Source: DASTQL01 sp035462375 (GTDB lineage: Bacteria; Actinomycetota; Actinomycetes; Jiangellales; Jiangellaceae). Taken from it: a DNA stretch of 6,355 nucleotides. The notes beneath the pieces are model-generated. The model was not told where the DNA came from. It saw only the letters and a program-made list of their open reading frames with translations, and ran no database searches. The number at the start of each line of letters is the position of its first letter. Position 1 is the stretch's first letter. Location: assembly GCA_035462375.1 (NCBI GenBank), contig DATHUJ010000019.1, forward strand, positions 1 through 6,355, given 5' to 3'. Both the position numbers and the translations under genes were made by a program. Shown piece by piece: positions 1-5,471 of this stretch.

Positions 1-1524
1 GTGGGCCGCCGCTCTCGCTTCCTCAAGTTGTACGGCCTCCGGGTCGACCTCGGTCGGCTCGAGGAGCGGCTGGCCGGCGAGCACCGGCTCACCGCCTCCT
101 GCGTCGGGGACGACGACGGGATCACCGTCGCCGTCGAGGGAGGGCCGGATCCGCAGCGCGTCCGGGAGGCGGTGGCGGCATCGTGCGCAGTCCCTGCCCG
201 CGTGGTGCAGGTCCTCCCGGTGGACCTGCTGCCGCGGCTCGCCAACGGCAAGCCCGACCTGCGGGCGGTCCAGGCGCTGGCCGCGGTGCCGGTGACCCGC
301 GACCCGGGTCCCACCGATCCGGGTCCCACCGATCCGGGTCCCACCGGCCCCAGTCTCGCCGGCCCGGTCGACGCCGCCGCACTCCGCCACCTGTATGCGG
401 AGCTGCTCGACCGGCCCGACACCACCGACGACGACAGCTTCGTCGACCTGGGTGGCGACTCCCTCTCGTACGTCGAGGTCTCCGTCCGGCTGGAGGAGCT
501 GCTGGGTCACCTCCCTGCCGGGTGGCACACCCTCCCCGTACGGGAGCTGGTCCCGGCCGCGCGGACCGGACGCCGCCCCGGGCGGACGGTGGAGACCAGC
601 GTCCTGCTCCGCGCGGTGGCGATCGTCCTGGTCGTCGGCACACACGCGAAGCTGTTCACGGTGCTCGGCGGCGCCCACGTCCTGGTGGCGGTGGCGGGGT
701 TCAACTTCGCCCGCTTCCAGCTGACGGCCGAGCCGAGGGTGGAGCGCCTGCGGCACCAGCTGGTCAGTGTCGCGCGCGTCGTGGCGCCGAGCGTCACGTG
801 GATCGCGGGCGCATTCCTGATCACCGACCTCTACACCCCGGCCAACCTCCTGCTGCTCAACGCGGTGGTCGGGCCCGAGACCTGGACGACGGCCTGGCAC
901 TTCTGGTTCGTCGAGGTGCTCGTGTTGCTGCTGGTGCTCACCTCGCTGGTCATGGCTACGCCGTGGGCCGACGGACTGGAGCGTCGCTTCCCGTTCGGCT
1001 TCGTCGCCCTGCCGCTCGCGGTCGGCCTGCTGTCCCGGTACCAGGTCTGGGAGCCGGGCCTCGGACCGCTCGGTCTCAACACCCGGCCGGTGCTGTGGCT
1101 CTTCGCCCTCGGCTGGGCGGCGGCCCGCGCCAGTACGGTGCCGCAACGGGTCCTGGTGACGGCGGTGGTGGGGGCGAGCGTGCCCGGCTTCTTCGACGAC
1201 CCGAGACGGGAGCTGCTCATGGTCGCGGGTATCGCGCTGCTCGTCTGGGCGCCCGGGGTGCGCTGCCCGCCGGCCGTGGCCCGGATCGCCGGCGTGCTGG
1301 CCGGTGCCTCGCTGTACGTCTACCTGACGCACTGGGTGGTCTACCCGCGGCTGGACGACCGGTCGCCCCTGGTCGCGGTGCTGGCCTCGCTCGCGGTCGG
1401 CATCGCCTACTGGGCGCTGGCCTCGCGGGTGATGGCCGTGGTCACGCGGCGGCGGTCCGGCCGTCGTGCGCCAGCACCGCGTCCACGAGTGCGTGCACGT
1501 CCGCCTCGGTCTGCCGCGGGTTGA
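1..1524 (+). CDS. NRPS-like adenylation-carrier-acyltransferase-3 membrane protein (5' truncated)
   Basis: The reading frame is open from base 1 and the protein begins inside a domain, so the GTG at base 1 is not the true start; the gene enters from the left. Residues 2-21 match core motif A8 of AMP-forming adenylation domains (GRRSRFLKLYGLRVDLGRLE), and LANGKPDL (80-87) is motif A10, with K84 the expected catalytic lysine. After a Pro/Gly/Asp linker (about 100-122), residues 125-187 form a carrier domain with the phosphopantetheine serine S154 in LGGDSL. From about 197 there are roughly ten hydrophobic segments; R204 and H215 give the R-X10-H signature of acyltransferase-3 (OafA/OpgC-like) proteins. 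A basic, low-complexity tail (483-507) ends at TGA. Inferred role: activate an acid or amino acid, hold it as a thioester, and pass it to an acceptor at the membrane. The substrate cannot be read because the binding-pocket motifs lie outside the window. The last 83 bp overlap the decarboxylase gene. Confidence 0.88.
   Translation: MGRRSRFLKLYGLRVDLGRLEERLAGEHRLTASCVGDDDGITVAVEGGPDPQRVREAVAASCAVPARVVQVLPVDLLPRLANGKPDLRAVQALAAVPVTRDPGPTDPGPTDPGPTGPSLAGPVDAAALRHLYAELLDRPDTTDDDSFVDLGGDSLSYVEVSVRLEELLGHLPAGWHTLPVRELVPAARTGRRPGRTVETSVLLRAVAIVLVVGTHAKLFTVLGGAHVLVAVAGFNFARFQLTAEPRVERLRHQLVSVARVVAPSVTWIAGAFLITDLYTPANLLLLNAVVGPETWTTAWHFWFVEVLVLLLVLTSLVMATPWADGLERRFPFGFVALPLAVGLLSRYQVWEPGLGPLGLNTRPVLWLFALGWAAARASTVPQRVLVTAVVGASVPGFFDDPRRELLMVAGIALLVWAPGVRCPPAVARIAGVLAGASLYVYLTHWVVYPRLDDRSPLVAVLASLAVGIAYWALASRVMAVVTRRRSGRRAPAPRPRVRARPPRSAAG
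301..345 (+). repeat. 15-bp tandem repeat (3 copies) encoding DPGPT linker
   Basis: Three in-frame copies of a 15-mer lie at 301-315, 316-330 and 331-345. The unit is GATCCGGGTCCCACC; the first copy differs by one base (GACCC for GATCC). Each copy encodes Asp-Pro-Gly-Pro-Thr, and the next two 15-mers (GPSLA, GPVDA) look like decayed units. The repeat sits exactly between the adenylation and carrier domains, so it probably forms a flexible linker whose copy number can change without a frameshift. Confidence 0.9.
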
Positions 1525-2929
1525 TGAAGCAGGCGCGCAGAGCGAAGTGGCCGTCCACGACGGTTCCCGACGGGACGTGCAGACCCTCCGCGTGCAGACT
1601 GCGGAGCACCCGCTGGTTGCGGGCGTCTACCGCGTCGTCGGGGTCACCGGCCGCTCCGCCGACGCGGAAGCAGCAGATCGACAGCGCCGGCTCGTGCAGC
1701 AGCTCGAGCCGCGGCTCGGCCCGGACCCGGTCGGCCATCAGCCGGGCCAGGCCGTGGTGCCGGACCACCCGCGCCCGCATCCCCTCGCGACCGATCTCGT
1801 GCAGCGCCGCCCACACGCCGATGCCGCGGGCCGCGGCCGAGAGCTCCAGGCTCCACTCCTGATACGGCGTGCCCATCGTGTCCCAGGGGGAGCCGACGGC
1901 CGCCGCCGGGTCGACGAACGCCCCCTCGATGTAGTCGCTTGGCTCCTGCGTGAACGTGCGCCCCAGGACCGCGCTGTCCCGGACGTAGGTGGCGCCGGTA
2001 CCTGTCGGCACCGCGAGCCACTTGTGCATGTCGACGGCGACGGAGTCGGCCAGCTCCAGGCCCTCGTAGGCCTCGGCCACGGCCTCGTCGAGCACGCCGA
2101 AGAGGCCGTAGGCGCCGTCCACGTGGAACCAGGTCCCGTGCTCGACTGCCACCTCCGCGACCGCGGTGAGCGGGTCGAGGGCACCGGTGTTCGTGGTGCC
2201 GGGGATCCCCACCACCGCCACCGGCACCACCCCTGCGGCCGCGTCCTGCTCGACGGCGCGGCGCAAGGCTCGCACGTCGATCCGCTGCGCACCGTCCGTG
2301 GGGACGAGCCGAAGCCCGCTGCGGCCGAGACCCAGCACGCCTGCCGCTCTCAGCAGTGAGTGGTGCACCTCGCGGCTCGCGTAGATCCGCCCGGGCGGGA
2401 GGCCGGCCATCCCGTCCCGCGCCGGGTCGGCGCCGATCCGCTCGTACGCACGCTGCCGCGCGGCGCCCAGCCCCAGCAGGTTGGCCACGGAACCGCCGCT
2501 GGAGAAGACGCCCTGCAGGTCGGCGGACACGCCGCACAGCTCGGCGATCCAGCGGAGGGCGACCGCCTCGACGACGTTGCCGCTGAAGCCCAGGTAGCGC
2601 TGCTGCCCGGCGACGCTGGTCACCAGGCCGGCGGCGACGGGGACCGCAGTCGGCGCGCCGATGATCCAACCGCTGAAGCCCGGGGCCAGGAACGGCGCCC
2701 CGTGCCGAGTGACCGGACCGGCCAGCAGGCGGAGCGTCTCCGCGGCCCCGGCGCCGTGCTCGGGCAGCGGCCGGTCGAGCTGGGCGCGCCAGCTGTCGCC
2801 CGTGCCGGGGCTGCCGGTCCCCGGGCCGCCGCTGGCGGACGTGTCGGGGAGCTCGCCGCGGACGAGCGGGGAGAGGGCCGGGGCGAGAGCGGTCAGCGCC
2901 GACTCGAGGTCGGTGGAGGGGTCGGGCAC
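1442..2929 (-). CDS. PLP-dependent group II amino acid decarboxylase family protein
   Basis: This 495-residue protein has the length and motifs of the pyridoxal-dependent decarboxylase family (aromatic-L-amino-acid, tyrosine and glutamate decarboxylase-like; fold type I). The usual reaction is removal of the alpha-carboxylate of an amino acid to give an amine and CO2 in the cytoplasm. Visible landmarks are FSSGGSVANLLGL (142-154, cofactor-phosphate loop), HHSLLRAA (189-196, the His that stacks on PLP), GTTNTGALDP (244-253), HVDGAYG (269-275, D271 contacting the pyridine nitrogen) and DMHKWL (300-305, K303 the Schiff-base lysine). Residues about 30-46 are a Gly/Pro/Ser-rich insert (PGTGSPGTG). 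The GTG start at 2929 is chosen because no upstream extension looks coding and a -35/-10 pair ends 6 nt before it. The gene is convergent with the adenylation-acyltransferase gene (83-bp overlap) and divergent from the oxidoreductase gene. Substrate is not assignable; some family members are aldehyde synthases rather than decarboxylases. The family call is firm. Confidence 0.93.
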   Translation of the reverse strand: MPDPSTDLESALTALAPALSPLVRGELPDTSASGGPGTGSPGTGDSWRAQLDRPLPEHGAGAAETLRLLAGPVTRHGAPFLAPGFSGWIIGAPTAVPVAAGLVTSVAGQQRYLGFSGNVVEAVALRWIAELCGVSADLQGVFSSGGSVANLLGLGAARQRAYERIGADPARDGMAGLPPGRIYASREVHHSLLRAAGVLGLGRSGLRLVPTDGAQRIDVRALRRAVEQDAAAGVVPVAVVGIPGTTNTGALDPLTAVAEVAVEHGTWFHVDGAYGLFGVLDEAVAEAYEGLELADSVAVDMHKWLAVPTGTGATYVRDSAVLGRTFTQEPSDYIEGAFVDPAAAVGSPWDTMGTPYQEWSLELSAAARGIGVWAALHEIGREGMRARVVRHHGLARLMADRVRAEPRLELLHEPALSICCFRVGGAAGDPDDAVDARNQRVLRSLHAEGLHVPSGTVVDGHFALRACFINPRQTEADVHALVDAVLAHDGRTAAA

Positions 2930-2964
2930 CCCCGGAGTGTCCGGCGGCCGGGCGGTCCGGTCAA
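2930..2964 (-). promoter_or_regulatory. Predicted leaderless promoter of the decarboxylase gene
   Basis: Read on the minus strand, TTGACC (2964-2959) is a good -35 box. A 17-nt spacer separates it from GACACT (2941-2936), a weaker -10 box, and 6 nt later comes the GTG at 2929. This spacing places the transcription start at or within a base or two of the start codon, as in leaderless actinobacterial mRNAs. No convincing Shine-Dalgarno sequence is seen; a short G run precedes the GTG. The -10 lacks the usual initial T, so confidence is moderate. Confidence 0.5.
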
Positions 2965-2994
2965 CGCCCGGGCGCCGCGGGCTAGGGTCGTCCG
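2960..2994 (+). promoter_or_regulatory. Predicted leaderless promoter of the oxidoreductase gene
   Basis: A TANNNT-type -10 box, TAGGGT, lies at 2983-2988 within GCTAGGGT. Six bases then separate it from the GTG start at 2995, which would put transcription initiation at the start codon. The -35 position (about 2960-2965) falls on GTCAAC, a poor match on this strand; the same bases form the -35 of the opposite decarboxylase promoter. The two promoters therefore lie back-to-back and overlap at their -35 regions. Confidence 0.55.
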
Positions 2995-4227
2995 GTGACG
3001 GCCGATCGTGAGCTCGACGTCGTCGTCCACGGGGCGACGGGCTTCGTGGGCCGGCTGACCGCCGAGCACCTCGCCCGCTGCGCGCCGCCGGGGGCCCGCA
3101 TCGGCCTGGCCGGGCGCTCTCGCGAACGACTGGCGGAGCTGCGCGGCTCGCTCGGCCGACAGGCGGGTCGCTGGCCCCTGCTCCTCGCCGACGCCGGCGA
3201 CGAGGAGGAGCTGGCCACGCTCGCCGCTCGGACCCGGGTCGTCGCCACCACCGTCGGCCCCTACCTCACGCACGGGCTGCCGCTGGTGGCCGCGTGCGCC
3301 CGGGCCGGGACCCACTACGCCGACCTCACCGGGGAGCTGCTCTTCGTCCGGGAGGCCATCGACCGCCACCACGACCGGGCGGTCGGCACGGGAGCGCGGA
3401 TCGTGGTGTCCTGCGGCTTCGACTCGGTGCCGTCCGACCTCGGTGTCATGGTCACCGCCGAGCGGGCCCGGGCCGACGGGGAGGGCGAGCTCACCGACAC
3501 CACGCTCGTCGTGGTGGGCGCGAAGGGCGGCATCAGCGGCGGGACCCTCGAAACGATGCGCACGACCATGGCCGCGGCCAGGAGCGACGCGCGTGCCCGC
3601 CGCCTCCTTGCCGACCCGTACGCCCTGAGCCCGGACCACGACGCCGAGCCGGTCGACCGCGAGCGGCGTGACGGTCTGGGGGTCGGGCACGACGCCGACC
3701 TCGGGGGCTGGACGGCCCCCTTCCTGATGGCCTCGTACAACACCCGCGTCGTCCGCCGTAGCAATGCCCTGCAGGGCTGGGCGTACGGGCGGGACTTCCG
3801 CTACAAGGAGGTCATGCGCACCGGCACGGGGCTGCCCGGGGCCGCGCTCGCAGCAGGGATCACCGGGGCACTGGGTGTGGGTGCCGCGGCGCTGGCCTTC
3901 CGGCCGACCCGCGCCGTCCTCGACCGGCTGCTCCCCGGACCCGGTGAGGGACCCGACGAGGAGACCCGACGGCGCGGCAGGTTCCGGATGGAGGTGCACG
4001 CCCGGACCACGACGGGCGCCCGGTACGTGACCGTCGTGGCCGCCCAGGGCGACCCCGGCTACGCGGCGACGTCCGTGATGCTGGGCGAGAGTGCCCTTGC
4101 GCTGGCGCTGGACTCCGACCGTCTGCCGCCCGCCTCCGGCGTGCTGACCCCGGCGACAGCGCTGGGCCAGGTCCTGGTCGAGCGGCTCCGCGCCGCCGGC
4201 TTCGCCATCACCGTGGACCGGGCCTGA
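2995..4227 (+). CDS. Saccharopine dehydrogenase-like / trans-acting enoyl reductase family oxidoreductase
   Basis: The 410-residue protein begins with a Rossmann fold: VVVHGATGFVGR (9-20) contains the GxxGxxG dinucleotide loop, and AGRSRERL (39-46) follows the second strand, as in NADP-type members. VGPY (87-90), YADLTGE (108-114), CGFDSVPSDLG (140-150) and GGISGGTLET (178-187) are hallmarks of the actinobacterial family that includes mycobacterial Rv2449c and the trans-acting enoyl reductase Rv2953; length also matches. A hydrophobic stretch at 281-302 may be a membrane contact or a buried helix, and GDPGYAATSVMLGESALAL (352-370) is the conserved C-terminal block. Rv2953 reduces a polyketide intermediate in phthiocerol lipid synthesis, but no polyketide synthase or lipid gene is visible here, so that role should not be transferred. 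The automated name 'saccharopine dehydrogenase' reflects the NAD(P)-binding domain, not lysine metabolism. The GTG start fits the promoter geometry and the distance to the first beta strand. It is convergent with the transporter gene. Confidence 0.88.
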   Translation: MTADRELDVVVHGATGFVGRLTAEHLARCAPPGARIGLAGRSRERLAELRGSLGRQAGRWPLLLADAGDEEELATLAARTRVVATTVGPYLTHGLPLVAACARAGTHYADLTGELLFVREAIDRHHDRAVGTGARIVVSCGFDSVPSDLGVMVTAERARADGEGELTDTTLVVVGAKGGISGGTLETMRTTMAAARSDARARRLLADPYALSPDHDAEPVDRERRDGLGVGHDADLGGWTAPFLMASYNTRVVRRSNALQGWAYGRDFRYKEVMRTGTGLPGAALAAGITGALGVGAAALAFRPTRAVLDRLLPGPGEGPDEETRRRGRFRMEVHARTTTGARYVTVVAAQGDPGYAATSVMLGESALALALDSDRLPPASGVLTPATALGQVLVERLRAAGFAITVDRA

Positions 4228-4260
4228 CCTCCGTACGGGAGGCACGCCGCCGTACGGGAG
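4228..4260. terminator. Bidirectional terminator-like hairpin between convergent genes
   Basis: Just after the oxidoreductase stop codon, bases 4229-4238 (CTCCGTACGG) pair with 4250-4260 (CCGTACGGGAG). This gives 10 base pairs with one bulged G (4258) and an 11-nt loop. The arms are also two direct copies of CCGTACGGGAG (4231-4241 and 4250-4260), because CCGTACGG is its own reverse complement. A smaller alternative hairpin, CCTCC/GGAGG with loop GTACG, forms at 4228-4242. No clear T tract follows on either strand, so this would be a GC-rich, U-poor terminator of the kind common in actinobacteria, serving both converging genes. Confidence 0.6.
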
Positions 4261-4266
4261 ACCACG

Positions 4267-5265
4267 TCAGCCCAAGTGGCGGTCGGAGCCGGCGGCCAGC
4301 TCTTCGTCCCGCGGAGGGAAGACGAGCTCGTCCGGGCGCGGGACCGGCAGGATGCGGGCGGTCTGGGCGAGGCCGATCCCGACGAGGACGACCGCTCCGC
4401 CGACCAGCTGGACGGCGGAGAGCGACTGCCCCAGCCACAGCCAGGCGACGAGGGCCGCGAGGACCGGCTCGGACATCCCGACCACGCCCACCTGGGTCGC
4501 CGGGAGGTGGCGAAGCGCGCCGAGGTTGAGTGCGAAGGGCACCAGGGTGCCGCCGAGGACGACGAACGCGAGGGCGGTCCACACGGGGGCCTGGGTGGCC
4601 GCGAAGGCCCCCAGCATCGACGCCTCGTCGCCCAGCACCGACGCGTCGAAGCCCGGCCAGGGGAGCACGACCGCCCAGAAGAGCGCGGCGAAGGCGAACA
4701 TCCAGAAGGTGAGCGAGATCGGGTCTCGCCGGGCGACGGTGCGCGCACCGATCACGTAGTAGGTGGTGAGGCACAGCGCGGCGGCCAGCCCGGCCGTCAC
4801 ACCGAGGCCGTCGAGGCCGGCGTCGCGCCAGACCTCGGCGACCAGCCCGAGCCCGGCCAGGGAGAGCCCGATGGCCAGCCAGACCCGGCGGCGTACGGCG
4901 GCGCGCTGGACCACCCGGGCGTACAGGGCCACGAAGACCGGTGCGGTGAACTCGAGCAGCAGCGCGATGCCCACCGGCAGCCGGTCGATCGCGACGAAGT
5001 AGAACCACTGGATCAGCGCGGCGCCGACGACGCCCAGCGCGACCAACGACGGCACCTCCCGCCAGGTCAGGCGCAGTCGCGACGGTCCGGCGACGAGCGC
5101 GACCACGAGCAGGCCCGCCGCAGCGCCGGTGCACCGGAGCGCGGTCAGGCGATCCGGGGCTATGCCGGCGGTGAGCACCACCTTGGACACCGACGCGTTG
5201 ACCGCGAAGAGCACGGCAGCGCCCAGCACGAGGGCGTACCCCCGGGCGGCGTGGGTCGTCTGCAC
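4267..5265 (-). CDS. EamA/DMT-superfamily permease (10 TM)
   Basis: The 332-residue protein is a drug/metabolite transporter superfamily member with two tandem EamA repeats (about 9-143 and 154-300). Hydrophobic helices can be placed near 10-31, 38-60, 71-92, 97-117, 128-145, 154-172, 183-203, 227-247, 257-279 and 283-302, the ten-helix pattern of the family. Each repeat has the typical Pro-containing helix: LLLEFTAPVFVALYARVV (102-119) in the first and SEPVLAALVAWLWLGQ (265-280) in the second. Members export or import small metabolites such as amino acids or toxic compounds across the cytoplasmic membrane; the substrate here is unknown. The C-terminal 30 residues are charged and cytoplasm-like. 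The GTG at 5265 is chosen because TACTGT ends 7 nt upstream and hydrophobic helix 1 begins about 10 residues in. An ATG at 5269 exists only in another frame. It is divergent from the aminotransferase gene, which could hint at amino-acid-related transport, but that is only a neighbourhood argument. Confidence 0.93.
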   Translation of the reverse strand: MQTTHAARGYALVLGAAVLFAVNASVSKVVLTAGIAPDRLTALRCTGAAAGLLVVALVAGPSRLRLTWREVPSLVALGVVGAALIQWFYFVAIDRLPVGIALLLEFTAPVFVALYARVVQRAAVRRRVWLAIGLSLAGLGLVAEVWRDAGLDGLGVTAGLAAALCLTTYYVIGARTVARRDPISLTFWMFAFAALFWAVVLPWPGFDASVLGDEASMLGAFAATQAPVWTALAFVVLGGTLVPFALNLGALRHLPATQVGVVGMSEPVLAALVAWLWLGQSLSAVQLVGGAVVLVGIGLAQTARILPVPRPDELVFPPRDEELAAGSDRHLG

Positions 5266-5301
5266 GCATCAGACAGTAGCGTCGGCTACCGACACCCGTG
5301 A
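5266..5301 (-). promoter_or_regulatory. Predicted leaderless promoter of the EamA gene, with small inverted repeat
   Basis: On the minus strand TACTGT (5278-5273, within GCTACTGT) is a TANNNT -10 box followed by 7 nt and the GTG start. No good -35 hexamer is seen at 16-18 nt spacing. A perfect inverted repeat, GTCGG-CTA-CCGAC (5281-5293), occupies the spacer just upstream of the -10 and could be a small operator or simply chance. Confidence 0.5.
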
Positions 5302-5357
5302 CAGCGTCTCAGTCCTCGGACGTCCGCGCCGCCCCCTCCGTCGCTCCTGCATCGCCT

Positions 5358-5421
5358 CCGTGATCATGGAAGGATCGCCCTCCCGGATGGCTTCGCGGGG
5401 CGATCTCTCCATGATCAACGG
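5358..5421. repeat. Long imperfect inverted repeat (REP-like or regulatory hairpin)
   Basis: Arms 5358-5380 and 5398-5421 pair with 21 Watson-Crick pairs, one G-T wobble (5372/5406), one mismatch (5371/5407) and one bulge (5418), around a 17-nt loop (5381-5397). Both arms contain TGATCATGGA or its complement, so each arm also carries the palindrome TGATCA. The element lies between two divergent starts, where no terminator is needed. It could be a REP-type dispersed repeat, a protein-binding site, or the hairpin of a small RNA; the sequence alone does not decide. Confidence 0.8.
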
Positions 5422-5424
5422 ACT

Positions 5425-5444
5425 GGTCCCGGGGCCCCGGGACC
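5425..5444. promoter_or_regulatory. Perfect 20-bp palindrome, candidate operator of the aminotransferase gene
   Basis: The half-site GGTCCCGGGG is followed at once by its exact reverse complement, with the centre between 5434 and 5435. If transcription starts at the ATG (5472), the palindrome spans about -47 to -28 and covers the -35 position, where a dimeric repressor would block polymerase or an activator could replace a missing -35 contact. It contains runs of G and C, which makes chance more likely than for a mixed sequence. Confidence 0.5.
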
Positions 5445-5471
5445 CGGGCGGGGCTCGCTAGGGTTGCAGCC
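5445..5471 (+). promoter_or_regulatory. Predicted leaderless -10 region of the aminotransferase gene
   Basis: TAGGGT at 5459-5464 sits in GCTAGGGT (5457-5464), the same octamer as before the oxidoreductase gene. Seven nt separate it from the ATG at 5472, so the transcript probably begins at or next to the start codon. There is no Shine-Dalgarno match in the 7-nt gap. The -35 position holds only G/C sequence from the adjoining palindrome, which suggests dependence on an activator or on the -10 alone. Confidence 0.55.

Larger units (their letters stand above)
5266..5471. other. Divergent intergenic region with stacked inverted repeats
   Basis: This 206-bp gap separates the transporter and aminotransferase starts. 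From left to right it holds the transporter promoter (5266-5301), a pyrimidine-rich stretch with a 10-bp palindrome CGGACGTCCG (5317-5326), a 64-bp hairpin (5358-5421), a perfect 20-bp palindrome (5425-5444) and the aminotransferase -10 box (5459-5464). Short open frames crossing it show no recognisable protein and are not called. Confidence 0.75.

Noticed and set aside
122..643. Minus-strand frame with a WDPDRWDPDRWDP repeat protein segment
   Set aside because: The repeat is only the reverse strand of the 15-bp linker repeat in the acyltransferase gene. The rest is Arg/Pro-rich shadow sequence.
183..1862. 559-residue plus-strand open frame across the acyltransferase gene and into the decarboxylase
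   Set aside because: It is an Arg/Pro/Gly-rich out-of-frame reading that spans two well-supported genes on opposite strands. It has no recognisable motif.
1..2929. The adenylation-acyltransferase gene and the decarboxylase as one natural-product operon
   Set aside because: The genes converge on opposite strands and overlap at their 3' ends, so they cannot share a transcript. A pathway link remains possible but is unsupported here.
2893..4245. 450-residue open frame on the minus strand opposite the oxidoreductase gene
   Set aside because: It is Gly/Arg/Pro/His-rich with no domain, and lies antisense to a gene with clear family motifs. Long antisense frames are expected in very GC-rich DNA.
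4208..5269. Alternative minus-strand frame with an ATG 4 bp upstream of the transporter start
   Set aside because: The product is Arg/Ala/Gly/Pro-rich without membrane helices. The ATG is out of frame with the EamA protein, whose GTG at 5265 fits the promoter spacing.
4276..5301. 341-residue plus-strand open frame opposite the transporter gene
   Set aside because: Its composition (Asp/Glu/Arg/Gly/Gln-rich, no hydrophobic core) is that of the reverse strand of a membrane protein gene. The EamA frame has ten helices and family motifs.
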